In this document: piece by piece, positions 7,302-15,859 of the stretch | Layout of the letters: every line of letters starts with the position of its first letter | How positions within the stretch are numbered: position 1 is the stretch's first letter | DNA from: Catenibacterium mitsuoka_A | GTDB lineage: Bacteria; Bacillota_I; Bacilli_A; Erysipelotrichales; Coprobacillaceae | Reading direction: 5' to 3' (one strand) | Length of the DNA stretch: 36,409 bases | Assembly: GCF_964259225.1 (NCBI RefSeq) | Contig: NZ_CAXVKN010000015.1 | The notes under the pieces: generated by a model | Seen by the model: only the letters and a program-made list of their open reading frames with translations | Database searches by the model: none | What the model was told of the DNA's origin: nothing | Translations under genes and position numbers: made by a program

Positions 7302-8501
7302 ATGCAATCACTTAGAGAACTTTATAAGATAGGAATTGGTCCTTCCTCATCTCATACTTATGGACCAATGAAAATCGCTGAAAGAATCAAATCACTTTAT
7401 CCAGATATGGAAAAGGTACATGTTGATCTGTATGGTTCTTTATCTTTAACTGGTAAGGGACATTTAACAGATAAAATCATGCAGAAGACATTTGCACCTG
7501 TACCATGTGATTTTTCTTTTAAGAGCGGTGAATTACCTTATCATCCTAATGGGATGTTAGTTACAGTATATTGTGGTGGAGAGGCATTAAAACCTATTGA
7601 AGCTTATTCTATTGGTGGAGGAGAAATTTACTTTAAGGGAGACTTAGAAGAGGAGAAGGTAGAAATCTATCCTCATCATACAATGCGTGAAGTCATCGAT
7701 TATTGTGAAAATGAAGGATTATCACTTTATGATTATGTCTTACGTTTTGAAGATGAAAACTTTAAAGAATATTTATTTGAAGTTCTTGAGGCAATGTTTA
7801 CCTGCGTAGAAAATGGGTTACATACACAGGGTATCTTACAGGGCAGTCTACAATTAAAAAGAGTAGCTGGTTCTATGTATCAACAGGCTTTAAATACACA
7901 TCATGAAATGGCTCAGGAACGTTTATTTATTGCCAGCTATGCCTATGCAGTGTCTGAAGAGAATGCAGATGGTCATATGATTGTCACTGCACCGACATGT
8001 GGTGCAAGTGGTGTACTACCAGCTATTCTCTATTATGCACATCATCAGATGGGCTTAAAAAAGAGAGACTTAGTCAAAGCACTTGCGATTGGAGGATTAT
8101 ATGGTAATACAGTTAAATATAATGCGACTATTGCTGGTGCAGATGGAGGATGTCAGGCAGAAGTAGGAACAGCTTGTGCGATGGCAAGTGCCTCTATGGC
8201 CTGGATCAATGAGTTAAATAATAGTCTCGTTGATTATGCAGCAGAAATGGGATTGGAACATAACTTGGGATTAACATGTGACCCAGTAGGTGGTTATGTA
8301 CAGATTCCTTGTATTGAAAGAAATGCCTTGGCTGCATTACGTGCTTATGATGCGGCTATGCTTGCAGGGCAGTTAGGTTATGTACGTAAGAATAAAGTAC
8401 CTTTCGATACAGTTGTAAGAGTTATGAAAGAAACAGGCAAAGACTTGAATGTTGCTTATAAAGAAACATCTCTAGGAGGTCTTGCAAAAGAATTGAAATA
8501 G
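7302..8501 (+). CDS. sdaA: L-serine ammonia-lyase (Fe-S dependent, single chain)
   Basis: A 399-residue enzyme deaminating L-serine to pyruvate and ammonia. It joins the beta domain (N-terminal, IGPSSSHTYGPMKIA) and the alpha domain (APTCGASGVLP onward), as in E. coli SdaA rather than the two-subunit Bacillus form. Cysteines expected to hold the [4Fe-4S] cluster lie in APTCGASG, in the GCQAEVGTACAMA region and in GLTCDPVGG. At 399 residues it is shorter than the ~455 of E. coli. The oxygen-labile cluster suits an anaerobe, and the pyruvate made can feed pyruvate formate-lyase nearby. Start ATG at 7302 has an AAAGGAGG site. A terminator overlaps the 3' end. Confidence 0.93.
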   Translation: MQSLRELYKIGIGPSSSHTYGPMKIAERIKSLYPDMEKVHVDLYGSLSLTGKGHLTDKIMQKTFAPVPCDFSFKSGELPYHPNGMLVTVYCGGEALKPIEAYSIGGGEIYFKGDLEEEKVEIYPHHTMREVIDYCENEGLSLYDYVLRFEDENFKEYLFEVLEAMFTCVENGLHTQGILQGSLQLKRVAGSMYQQALNTHHEMAQERLFIASYAYAVSEENADGHMIVTAPTCGASGVLPAILYYAHHQMGLKKRDLVKALAIGGLYGNTVKYNATIAGADGGCQAEVGTACAMASASMAWINELNNSLVDYAAEMGLEHNLGLTCDPVGGYVQIPCIERNALAALRAYDAAMLAGQLGYVRKNKVPFDTVVRVMKETGKDLNVAYKETSLGGLAKELK

Positions 8502-8523
8502 TGATTTCACTATTTCTTTTTTT
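8496..8523 (+). terminator. Terminator at the end of sdaA
   Basis: Stem AAATAGTG/CACTATTT with loop ATTT and a T-rich tail. The stem includes the stop codon. Confidence 0.8.
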
Positions 8524-8539
8524 ATAAAGGGGGGAAATT

Positions 8540-9832
8540 ATGAAACAAAGATTTATTAAATATATATGTTTAAGCATATTAGGAGAAATGGCTATATCGT
8601 TTTATATACTTGCTGATACATTCTTTATTGCCCAGGGAATAGGGGATAAAGGACTCACTGCATTGAATCTTGCGATACCTGTATTTAATTTTATTTATGG
8701 GATAGGACTCATGTTAGGAATAGGATCTGGTATTAGATTATCTATTTTAAAAATAGATCACAAGCATGATGAAATCAATCAGGTATTTGATCATACAGTG
8801 CTTTTAGTACTTGTAATAGGAGTACTTTTCATGATTACAGGAGTATTATATAGTCCTTCTCTTGCAAGAATGCTAGGAGCCAATTATGCGGTATTACAAG
8901 ATACAGTAATTTATTTAAGAACTATTATGATATTTACACCTGCCTTTATCTTCAGTAATGCGCTCAATGCATTAGTAAGAAATGATAACAATCCCGCTCT
9001 TGCGACAACAGCTATGATTGTAGCTTCACTGATGAATGTTGTACTAGACTATGTATTTATATTCTTATGTCATATGGGAATGTTTGGTGCTGTTTTTGCG
9101 ACAAGTCTTGCACCTTTGATTGGCTTAAGTATTCTCTCTTTACACTTTATTAAAAAGAAGAATACATTCCATCCTGTTCAGCTTCGTTTTCAATTCTCTA
9201 TGATTAAAAGAATTATTAAACTAGGTTTTCCTTCTATGTTGATAGAGATATCAAGTGGTTTAGTTGTTCTTCTTTTTAATACACTTATATTAAAGATTAC
9301 AGGTAATATAGGTGTTGCTGCTTATGGTGTTGTATGTAATATATGGCTTGTATGTGTTGCAATATTTAATGGTCTTGCAAATGGTATGCAGCCTCTTACT
9401 AGTGAATCATATGGTTCTCATGATACAAAGAATCTTATTATGTTAAGAAGAATGACTCTTACTATCTCTTTATTAATATCTTTCTCAATTTACTTAACAG
9501 TCTTCATAAACGCCTCTATGATCACTTCTCTATTCAATAAGACAAATAATCCAACATTATATACACTAGCAATAGAAGGCTTTAAAATCATGTTTATTGG
9601 CTTGTTCTTTGCAGGGGTAAACATTGTTTTAACTACATACTTTACTTCAATAGAAAGCGCTAAAATAGCTTCTACGCTTATTCTATTACGTGGTGTAGTA
9701 CTTATCGTTCCTGCATCTATTATTCTTTCACAATTAGGTATGAAAGGAATCTGGGCTTCATTACCACTATCTGAAATCATGACTACATGTGTAGGACTTA
9801 CATATCTCAAACTTAAAAGAGCGATTGACTAA
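8540..9832 (+). CDS. MATE family efflux transporter
   Basis: A 430-residue membrane protein with about twelve hydrophobic segments in two similar halves, as in multidrug and toxic-compound extrusion transporters driven by Na+ or H+. Typical features are the N-terminal ADTFFIAQGIGDKGLTALNLAIP, the conserved VASLMNVVLDYVFIF in the first half, and ANGMQPLTSESYG in the second. The substrate cannot be told. The start at 8540 has GGGGGGAAATT upstream. It is transcribed alone and ends in a hairpin shared with the convergent gene at 9840. Confidence 0.9.
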   Translation: MKQRFIKYICLSILGEMAISFYILADTFFIAQGIGDKGLTALNLAIPVFNFIYGIGLMLGIGSGIRLSILKIDHKHDEINQVFDHTVLLVLVIGVLFMITGVLYSPSLARMLGANYAVLQDTVIYLRTIMIFTPAFIFSNALNALVRNDNNPALATTAMIVASLMNVVLDYVFIFLCHMGMFGAVFATSLAPLIGLSILSLHFIKKKNTFHPVQLRFQFSMIKRIIKLGFPSMLIEISSGLVVLLFNTLILKITGNIGVAAYGVVCNIWLVCVAIFNGLANGMQPLTSESYGSHDTKNLIMLRRMTLTISLLISFSIYLTVFINASMITSLFNKTNNPTLYTLAIEGFKIMFIGLFFAGVNIVLTTYFTSIESAKIASTLILLRGVVLIVPASIILSQLGMKGIWASLPLSEIMTTCVGLTYLKLKRAID

Positions 9833-9852
9833 ATCGCTCTTAAATTCTTTTT
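9818..9852. terminator. Bidirectional terminator between the MATE gene and the small membrane gene
   Basis: Stem AGAGCGATT/AATCGCTCT around the MATE stop codon. It is followed by T-rich sequence on both strands, so it can serve both convergent genes. Confidence 0.75.
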
Positions 9853-10145
9853 CTTAATATTATATAGAGTATGATTGAAAGAAGAGGAATAAGAAGATAC
9901 ATTCCAACTATGATGAACATATTAGAAAGAGTACTAAAGGCTTTTGTCTGTTCATATAACATCATAGACATCGATATCGTACTATAGTGCATCACAAATA
10001 TACCAATGATTTCTACGCCTATAAGTAGATAAAATAACTTAGACATCTTTGCCTTAATTAATAGGAATGTAAGGAATAATGATACAATCAATAATGGTAG
10101 AAGCTTAAGAAATAAGCTGCTATAAAGAGATTGAGAAACATTCAT
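9840..10145 (-). CDS. Small membrane protein of unknown function
   Basis: About 101 residues with three hydrophobic segments (FLKLLPLLIVSLFLTFLLI; FYLLIGVEIIGIFVMHY; FIIVGMYLLIPLLSIILYIIL) and very little else. I recognise no family. The ATG at 10145 is preferred over the GTG at 10154 because a GCAGGTG ribosome site lies seven bases upstream and the GTG is within it. A promoter (TTTACT-17-TATAAT, minus strand) precedes it. It is convergent with the MATE transporter. The IS607-type element lies just upstream of its promoter. Confidence 0.65.
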   Translation of the reverse strand: MNVSQSLYSSLFLKLLPLLIVSLFLTFLLIKAKMSKLFYLLIGVEIIGIFVMHYSTISMSMMLYEQTKAFSTLSNMFIIVGMYLLIPLLSIILYIILRKRI

Positions 10146-10187
10146 AATATTCACCTGCGCTTTCGTTTATGTTTTTCCTCTATAATT

Positions 10188-10216
10188 ATTATAAGAATTA
10201 TTTAAGAAGGAGTAAA
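10188..10216 (-). promoter_or_regulatory. Promoter of the small membrane gene
   Basis: On the minus strand TTTACT and TATAAT are 17 bp apart, about 43 bp upstream of the ATG at 10145. Confidence 0.55.
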
Positions 10217-10339
10217 CGTATATTACTATTTAAAAAAAATTATTTAAATGTAGAAGTTACAGGAGGAAAATATAAGTAACTAATTATATCGACTATTGTG
10301 ATTAAATGTGTTCAAATCTCCTCAAAGGAGAGCGTTAAA

Positions 10340-10500
10340 ATGAACACATCAAATATTACAAATTATAAACCAAAGGATCTTGCTGAACTTTTAGGCGTAT
10401 CTGTTAAGATATTATAACGTTGAGCTAGAAAAGGAACTTTAAAGGCAAATCGAACCTAAACTAATAGGCATTATTATACTTATAATCAGCATTTACTAAA
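10340..10500 (+). pseudogene. tnpA: IS607-type serine recombinase (tnpA) remnant
   Basis: The ATG at 10340 has an AAAGGAG site. Reading gives NYKPKDLAELLGVSVKIL then a stop. In the same frame it continues R, stop, ARKGTLKANRT, stop, TNRHYYTYNQHLL. This is the MerR-like DNA-binding N-terminus of IS607 TnpA (intact relatives read roughly KTLQRWDREGTLKANRTPTNRRYYTY) with three nonsense changes. The catalytic serine-recombinase domain is absent between here and tnpB. The 25-residue peptide still encoded is unlikely to act. Confidence 0.75.
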
Positions 10501-10762
10501 TCAAGTTGCATTTTTAAGATAGTTTTATAATGTAAAAGAATTATTTGAATACCCACAGACCACAGGTTAGTGAAAATTAAATTTTATTAACGCCGATTAA
10601 AAGGCGTTCATGAAGCTGAACTGAATACATGAATTTTCTATTTGTTCTATAATTAGATTAGAAATTAGATGGAGAACTCATGCAGGATATTGTTTCAATA
10701 CTCCATGTGTTCTCCTGCAGGCTGCAAAGGGTTTCGTAAGTATAAAAAACTGATAGAAAGGG

Positions 10763-11926
10763 ATGAGGGAATTGCTGAAGAGCTTCAAGACGGAAATAAA
10801 TCCAACAGAGGAGCAGAAAGTCAGGATTCGTAAAACAATAGGTACTTGCAGATTTATCTATAACTTCTATCTTGCTCATAATAAGGAGCTTCATGAAAAT
10901 GGAAAAAAATTTATGAGCAGTAGCCAGTTTAGAGTATGGCTCAACAATGAGTTTCTTCCGAATCATCCAGAATGTTTCTGGATCAAGGAAGCTTATTCAA
11001 AATCGGTAACACAGGCAGTAAATAACGGACAGACCGCATTGAAGAGATTCTTTAACCACAAGAGCGCCTTCCCAAAGTTTAAGAAGAAAGGCAAATCTGA
11101 TGTGAAAATGTATTTTGTAAGAAATAATCCAAAAGATTGCCTTTGCGAAAGACACAGAATCAAGATTCCATCACTTGGCTGGGTCCGAATCAAAGAGAAA
11201 GGATATATTCCCACAACAAAAGATGGATACGTAATTAAGAGCGGTCATGTCTCAATAAAGGCTGACAGATACTATGTTTCAGTTCTTGTAGAAATCCCAG
11301 ATAAAAGAACAGCCAATAATTCCAGTAAAGGAATTGGCATTGACCTTGGATTAAAGGACTTTGCGATTGTTTCTAATGGAAAAACTTATAAGAACATCAA
11401 CAAAATTACAAAATTAAGGAAGCTTGAAAAAAAGCTTATTCGAGAACAGAGAAGTCTTTCCCGAAAGTATGAAAATATAAAGAAAGGAGAGTCCACTCAA
11501 AAAAGAAATATACAGAAACAAAGGCTTAAGATACAGAAGCTTCATCATAGAATTGACAATATTCGTACTGATTACATCAATAAGACAATCGCAGAGATAG
11601 TGAAAACCAAGCCATCTTATATAACGATTGAAGATCTAAACGTATCAGGAATGATGAAGAACAAGCATCTTTCAAAGGCAGTTGCTTCGCAGAAGTTTTA
11701 TGAATTTAAAACAAAGCTTCTAGCTAAATGCAAGGAGTACGGAATTGAACTTCGAATAGTAGATAGATGGTACCCATCATCTAAGACATGTCATTGCTGT
11801 AAAAGCATCAAAAAAGATTTAAAACTTTCAGATAGAGTTTTCAGATGTGATTGTGGTTATATCGAAGACAGAGATTTCAATGCTGCACTTAATCTGAGAG
11901 ATGCTACAACTTACGAAGTTGCATAA
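10763..11926 (+). CDS. tnpB: TnpB RNA-guided endonuclease of an IS607-type element
   Basis: A 387-residue TnpB. This family, ancestral to Cas12, uses an RNA from the element's right end (omegaRNA) to cut DNA matching the flanking guide. The N-terminal wedge begins FKTEINPTEEQKVRIRKTIGTCRFIYN. RuvC motif I is GIDLGLKDFAIVSNG (Asp194), motif II is ITIEDLNVSGMMKN (Glu290), and motif III is DRDFNAALNL (Asp369/Asp371). The zinc ribbon CHCC...CDCG lies before motif III. All catalytic residues are present, and the length is near normal. The start is uncertain: ATG 10763 with a short-spaced GAAAGGG, or TTG 10772. Part of the same gene survives in the deleted copy at 1480-1720. Confidence 0.9.
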   Translation: MRELLKSFKTEINPTEEQKVRIRKTIGTCRFIYNFYLAHNKELHENGKKFMSSSQFRVWLNNEFLPNHPECFWIKEAYSKSVTQAVNNGQTALKRFFNHKSAFPKFKKKGKSDVKMYFVRNNPKDCLCERHRIKIPSLGWVRIKEKGYIPTTKDGYVIKSGHVSIKADRYYVSVLVEIPDKRTANNSSKGIGIDLGLKDFAIVSNGKTYKNINKITKLRKLEKKLIREQRSLSRKYENIKKGESTQKRNIQKQRLKIQKLHHRIDNIRTDYINKTIAEIVKTKPSYITIEDLNVSGMMKNKHLSKAVASQKFYEFKTKLLAKCKEYGIELRIVDRWYPSSKTCHCCKSIKKDLKLSDRVFRCDCGYIEDRDFNAALNLRDATTYEVA

Positions 11927-12112
11927 ACAAACGCAAGCGTAGGCATGTACCGAAGGCTATTTCGGGAATTTACGACTATGGAGTGTACATGAACTTGTGA
12001 GTAGATATGATTTCGGTCAATCAAAAGCATACACGATGACATAGTAAGTAATGTTCGTGAGAACTTACATTATCTCGATGTGAGTATATTTAATCACATT
12101 TAGAGTGGCAGT
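11927..12112 (+). ncRNA. Candidate omegaRNA (right-end RNA) of the TnpB element
   Basis: The stretch between the tnpB stop and the right end is non-coding yet very similar in both copies in this window (compare 1725-1907). It can form several hairpins: CCGAA/TTCGG near 11950, GTAAGT/ACTTAC with GTTC/GAAC near 12043-12068, CTC/GAG near 12075-12083, and TGTGA/TCACA at the end. In known TnpB systems the omegaRNA covers the end of tnpB and the right end, and the next bases outside the element are the guide. Here the guide would start at about 12109-12113 (TCTTGTAACTT...). Assigned by position and conservation. Confidence 0.55.
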
Positions 12113-12163
12113 CTTGTAACTTACATTAAAATAGATTAAAATACATATAAAAGGGGAATCATT

Positions 12164-12571
12164 ATGAAAGATACGACGAAATCAATTATCTATGGGGCAA
12201 CTCCTATAGCACTTTATATCATACAAACTTCATCAACAGAATATGTACAGAAGTTCCAGCATGCACTCACATTACTTACGCAGGATCAGAATTATTCTAC
12301 TGCCATTTCTTTTTCCATTATCTCAAATATCTTAATTGCGATATGTTTTATTCTTATGTTTGTGATGGTAACTAAGAATAATGTCACTAAGCTCATCAGT
12401 GCTGTTTATGCTATAGTAGGTCTATTCCTTCTCTTTGACCAATATACTGCCACTATTCAGAATCATCTTTACACAAATGTGATTACACAATTCACATATA
12501 ATAATATTTCTTTGATTGTGATAACGACAGTAATTATGATTTATAATCTCTATAACCTTCTAAAAAATTAG
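12164..12571 (+). CDS. Membrane protein of unknown function (four segments)
   Basis: A 135-residue protein with about four hydrophobic segments (near residues 8-20, 45-68, 75-92 and 110-130). No family is recognised. The ATG at 12164 has an AAAAGGGGAATC site. It begins 52 nt after the IS607-type right end, so the insertion has replaced whatever lay further upstream. AT-rich sequence at 12122-12145 could supply a -10 box, but no clear -35 is visible. It is transcribed alone and ends in a terminator. Confidence 0.7.
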   Translation: MKDTTKSIIYGATPIALYIIQTSSTEYVQKFQHALTLLTQDQNYSTAISFSIISNILIAICFILMFVMVTKNNVTKLISAVYAIVGLFLLFDQYTATIQNHLYTNVITQFTYNNISLIVITTVIMIYNLYNLLKN

Positions 12572-12598
12572 AAATCAGTGATGATTTCTATTTTTTTA
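12569..12598 (+). terminator. Terminator after the membrane protein gene
   Basis: Stem TAGAAATCA/TGATTTCTA with loop GTGA, followed by seven T. Confidence 0.85.
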
Positions 12599-12620
12599 TA
12601 GCCCATAGCCTTTAAATTTA

Positions 12621-12650
12621 TTGATATAAATTATATAATTATTATATATG
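12621..12650 (+). promoter_or_regulatory. Promoter of the winged-helix regulator
   Basis: TTGATA with ATATAT/TATATG 17-18 bp downstream. The spacer and -10 form an AT palindrome (TATATAATTATTATATA), a possible operator. The leader to the ATG at 12728 is about 70 nt. Confidence 0.4.
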
Positions 12651-12727
12651 GTGAAAATTATACTAAGCAACTAGGAATTAATGCATGTTGGTAATGCTGA
12701 TTCTATTGATGCTAGGGAGGAAATCTA

Positions 12728-13039
12728 ATGGAAAATGTTATGAACAATACATCAAAGGTATTTGAATCGCACATAAGAATTCAAATGATTGCCAGTTTAA
12801 GTGTTGAAGATCTCACTTATAAACAGATGAAAGAGATTCTAGGTTGTACAGACGGGAATATGACAACACATACTAAAAAGCTAATACAAGAAGGATTTAT
12901 GGAAGTGAGAAAGGAATTTGTAAATAACAGACCACAGACAACTTATCATTTGACTGATAAAGGCAGAACACAGTTTGAAGAGTATGTAGCTTTATTGAAT
13001 AAATTACTAGAAGAGGGAAAAAATGCACAGAAAGTCTGA
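12728..13039 (+). CDS. Winged-helix transcriptional regulator (HTH_34 type)
   Basis: A 103-residue one-domain DNA-binding protein. It has SHIRIQMIASLSVEDLTYKQMKEILGCTDGNMTTHTKKLIQEGF, typical of the small MarR/ArsR-like winged-helix regulators with an HxRLxIL start, then a beta wing with RPQTTYHLTDKGR, and a C-terminal helix for dimer formation. No metal-binding cysteine pair is visible. Start ATG at 12728 follows AGGGAGGAAATC. Relatives often sit beside a membrane-protein gene they control. Here the VanZ-like gene follows 100 nt downstream, beyond a hairpin at the stop. The target is inferred only. Confidence 0.82.
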   Translation: MENVMNNTSKVFESHIRIQMIASLSVEDLTYKQMKEILGCTDGNMTTHTKKLIQEGFMEVRKEFVNNRPQTTYHLTDKGRTQFEEYVALLNKLLEEGKNAQKV

Positions 13040-13060
13040 TTTTTATCAGATTTTCTTTTG
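13029..13060 (+). terminator. Terminator at the end of the regulator gene
   Basis: Stem AGAAAGTCTGAT/ATCAGATTTTCT (one mismatch) with a T-rich loop and tail. The stem overlaps the stop codon. Confidence 0.7.
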
Positions 13061-13138
13061 TATAGTGTATAATAAAGTTGTAGTAATAAGTAGTAAAGAT
13101 AGTCATATAGTTCATGATTATATTAACAGGAGGAAATT

Positions 13139-13561
13139 ATGAAAAAGACCCTATCGTTTAAAGCATGCATTATCGTATTCTACTTACTTGTATTTATCGC
13201 ATTTATAATAGAGAAAAGACCTATTCTAAGTAATAGTACACCTTACTTCTCTAGGATAGCCAATGCGACTAATCTTGTTCCGTTTTACTATGATCCTAAT
13301 TCAAATTATCAGGCGTTACAAATGAATATTATCGTGAAGATATTCTTAGTGATGCCAATTGCGTTATATTATGTGATCAAGAAGGATTGTACATTAGGAC
13401 AGTTAATCACATTTATTCTAGGTGCTAGCTTTATTTTCGAAGTAGCTAAATTACTTTCATTAAGAGGCTATTTTGATGTTACTGATTTCTTCTATTATAT
13501 GGCAGGTGCTACCCTTGCTTACTATATCTATAGAAGTATCAAGTTCTTTACAAAGAAATAA
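13139..13561 (+). CDS. VanZ family membrane protein
   Basis: A 140-residue protein with four hydrophobic segments. The first lies at residues 8-24, then ATNLVPFYY (the NLVPF motif typical of VanZ after the first loop). A third segment is followed by FIFEVAKLLSLRGYFDVTDFFYYMAGATLAYYIYR, matching the VanZ pattern E-Q/K near the end of segment three and D-x-x-x-N/Y before segment four. VanZ confers low teicoplanin resistance in enterococci, but the role of most family members is unknown. Start ATG at 13139 has ACAGGAGGAAATT. A TATAAT near 13080 may be the -10. It ends in a terminator shared with dagK. Confidence 0.75.
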   Translation: MKKTLSFKACIIVFYLLVFIAFIIEKRPILSNSTPYFSRIANATNLVPFYYDPNSNYQALQMNIIVKIFLVMPIALYYVIKKDCTLGQLITFILGASFIFEVAKLLSLRGYFDVTDFFYYMAGATLAYYIYRSIKFFTKK

Positions 13562-13583
13562 ATAACTTAACATCATGAACTAA

Positions 13584-13618
13584 AAAGGAGGAAAATCAAT
13601 CGATTTTCCTCTTTGTGT
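13584..13618. terminator. Bidirectional terminator between VanZ-like gene and dagK
   Basis: Perfect stem GAGGAAAATC/GATTTTCCTC with loop AATC, A-run before and T-rich after. It serves the two convergent genes. Confidence 0.85.
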
Positions 13619-14524
13619 TTACTTTTCATCCTGGTCTGGAATAATAAGCGAAACTGCATGTCTTAAACATTCAATATGAACAGGGAAACTCTGTCCCTTT
13701 TCACCATCAATATCATAGACAATATCTTCATCACAACTGATTGTGATATCTTTTGCCTGGACATAACGAATCATTGGATTTTGAGGATGAAGATTACGCT
13801 TATAATCCATAAAGACATTAAGTAGTTCAGCTACATTCCCTTTTTTAATAATAATAAGATCTAACTTACCATCACTTGTAGAAGCATATGGAGTCACTCC
13901 TGGAAATCCTCCTACATGAGAACTATTCGTAATCATGAATAAGGCAGCATCTTCTTCAAACTCTATTTCATCTGCTTTTATTTTAAGATGAAGTGATAAG
14001 CCTAACTGTTCAGGTAACATCTTCAATCCATTGATATAGTAGGCAAGAGGACCAAACTTTTTCTTTTCCTCTTTAGTGACAAGAAATCCAATATCACTAA
14101 ACATACCACCGCTTAATACATTCGCAAAACAATGATTATCTACATAACCTGCATCAATCTTCTTTGTTTTAAAACGAGCAATCATATCACGGAATGCTTC
14201 TGGTGTATTAGGAAGATTAAGGTAAGTCGCAAAGTCATTGACAGTACCTGCTGCTAAGATTGCAAGAGGAATCTTAGATTCACTCTTAATAAGTCCTGTT
14301 ATGATTTCATTAATAGTACCATCCCCACCTACTGCCACAATAAAGTCATATTCGTTTTTAGTCAGTCTTGCAGCACGTTCTAATCCATCATTCTTTCCTC
14401 TAGTAAAGTAAGTATCAATCGTATTCACATTAGTATGAAGAATTAATTGACCAATAAACTGATCAATAGATTTCTGGAATGCATGTGTACCACTAGAAGG
14501 ATTAATAATAAACAAACACTTCAT
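13619..14524 (-). CDS. dagK: Diacylglycerol kinase family lipid kinase (YegS/DagK type)
   Basis: A 301-residue cytosolic lipid kinase. The N-terminal IINPSSGTHAF matches the NPxSG nucleotide-binding loop, VAVGGDGTINEI is the catalytic GGDGT motif, and LAAGTVNDFA is the conserved GTxNDFA block. In Firmicutes, DgkB of this family re-phosphorylates diacylglycerol released by lipoteichoic acid synthesis. Other relatives use other lipids, so the substrate is inferred. It starts 3 nt after the stop of pepT, so the two genes form a minus-strand pair with likely translational coupling. Confidence 0.88.
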   Translation of the reverse strand: MKCLFIINPSSGTHAFQKSIDQFIGQLILHTNVNTIDTYFTRGKNDGLERAARLTKNEYDFIVAVGGDGTINEIITGLIKSESKIPLAILAAGTVNDFATYLNLPNTPEAFRDMIARFKTKKIDAGYVDNHCFANVLSGGMFSDIGFLVTKEEKKKFGPLAYYINGLKMLPEQLGLSLHLKIKADEIEFEEDAALFMITNSSHVGGFPGVTPYASTSDGKLDLIIIKKGNVAELLNVFMDYKRNLHPQNPMIRYVQAKDITISCDEDIVYDIDGEKGQSFPVHIECLRHAVSLIIPDQDEK

Positions 14525-14527
14525 ATA

Positions 14528-15742
14528 TTATGCCTCCTTAATCAATTCAAGAAGTAACTTAACACCCTTTTTCATAGAATTAATACTACAGAATTCATAA
14601 GGGCCATGGTAGTTATATCCACCAGTACCTAAGTTAGGACAAGGAAGTCCCATAAAACTTAAATTAGCCCCATCAGTGCCACCTCTAATAGGAGATGCAA
14701 TAGGCTCAAGTCCTATATTAATCATGGCCTGTTTTACCTTATATACAATATCAGGTGTCTTATTGATAACTTCAATCATATTCTTATACTGTAAAGTAAA
14801 GTCAATATCAATATAATGACCATGATTGACCTGATTTAAATAAGAAGCAGCTAACTGCATTGTATGAATCATATCATGCATATTATCCATGTCATGATCT
14901 CTTAGAATATAAGTCATCTTAGTTGTAGAAACATCACCTTCCATATGATGAAGGTGATAGAAGCCTTCTTTATGTTCAGTCGCTTCAGGACGCTTATTAT
15001 CACCAAGCATTGTATCAAACTGACGACCTAAAGTAAGAGCATTCACCATCTTACCTTTAGAATCACCTGGATGATAACTCTTACCAGTAATAGTGACATC
15101 AGCCTTATAGGCATTGAAGTTTTCAAAACTGAATTCATCAATTCTACCACCATCTACTGTATAAGCATAATCAGCACCAAATCTCTTGACATCAAAGTTT
15201 TCAGTACCTCTACCCACTTCTTCATCAGGAGTAAACGCAATACAGATATCTCCATGCTTAAAATCTCTATTCTGGCAGATATACTCTACCATACTCATAA
15301 TAATAGCTACACCTGCTTTATCATCCGCACCAAGAAGTGTAGTTCCATCAGTTGTAATTAAATCATCACCCACAAGTCCTTTTAATTCAGGATTTGTTTC
15401 TGGATCTAAATACATTTTCTTTTCTTCATTAAGAATAATACGTCCTCCTGGATAAGAACGGATAATACGTGGATGAATATCATGTCCACTTGCATCTGGA
15501 GAAGTATCCATATGGGCAATAAATCCAATTGCCTTCATAGGCTCATCAGAATTACTATAAATCTTTCCGTATACAATTCCCTGATCTGTTCTTTCTACTT
15601 CATCTACACCTAAAATCTGCATTTCTTCACTTAAGAAATCAGCTAAATCAAATTGTTTTTCTGTAGAAGGAGATGTTGTAGAAGATTCATCAGACTGTGT
15701 ATCAAAACTCACATATTTCAAAAATCTCTTTTCAATCAACAT
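14528..15742 (-). CDS. pepT: Peptidase T (tripeptide aminopeptidase)
   Basis: A 404-residue metallopeptidase of the M20B family that removes the N-terminal residue from tripeptides in the cytoplasm. The zinc-site motifs are in order: IGFIAHMDTSPDASG (His and catalytic Asp), LLGADDKAG (bridging Asp), FTPDEEVGRG (general-base Glu and ligand Glu), YTVDGG (Asp), and the C-terminal GGTDGANLS followed by NLGTGGYNYHGP (last His). Start ATG at 15742 has a GAGGTTATTTT ribosome site. It is the first gene of a minus-strand pair with dagK. No regulator site was seen upstream. Confidence 0.95.
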   Translation of the reverse strand: MLIEKRFLKYVSFDTQSDESSTTSPSTEKQFDLADFLSEEMQILGVDEVERTDQGIVYGKIYSNSDEPMKAIGFIAHMDTSPDASGHDIHPRIIRSYPGGRIILNEEKKMYLDPETNPELKGLVGDDLITTDGTTLLGADDKAGVAIIMSMVEYICQNRDFKHGDICIAFTPDEEVGRGTENFDVKRFGADYAYTVDGGRIDEFSFENFNAYKADVTITGKSYHPGDSKGKMVNALTLGRQFDTMLGDNKRPEATEHKEGFYHLHHMEGDVSTTKMTYILRDHDMDNMHDMIHTMQLAASYLNQVNHGHYIDIDFTLQYKNMIEVINKTPDIVYKVKQAMINIGLEPIASPIRGGTDGANLSFMGLPCPNLGTGGYNYHGPYEFCSINSMKKGVKLLLELIKEA

Positions 15743-15859
15743 AAAATAACCTCGCTTTGTTTATTTCTTTCATTTTAACATAGTAAATAGTTTTTGTGAA
15801 CTTGCATAATTAACTAGACAACGCCTATTGTTTTCATTATTATGGGGTAGGTGATAAAA

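Larger units (their letters stand above)
10262..12112 (+). mobile_element. IS607-type element with dead tnpA and intact tnpB
   Basis: About 1.85 kb. The left end (AGGAGG, TATAAGTA...) and right end (hairpin-rich DNA ending GAGTGGCAGT) are shared with the deleted copy at 1361-1907. The 5' gene remnant encodes the start of an IS607-type serine recombinase (N-terminal MerR-like helix-turn-helix) and the second gene is tnpB. The target looks like a GG dinucleotide without duplication, as known for IS607: AGGAGG on the left, GTGG on the right. Exact ends are uncertain by a few bases. Because tnpA is broken, movement would need a recombinase from elsewhere. Confidence 0.8.

Noticed and set aside
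10658..10966. Minus-strand open frame over the start of tnpB
   Set aside because: It is antisense to the conserved N-terminal part of TnpB and has no family resemblance.
15071..15455. Two plus-strand open frames across pepT
   Set aside because: Both are antisense shadows of the well-supported pepT gene, of low-complexity composition and without ribosome sites.
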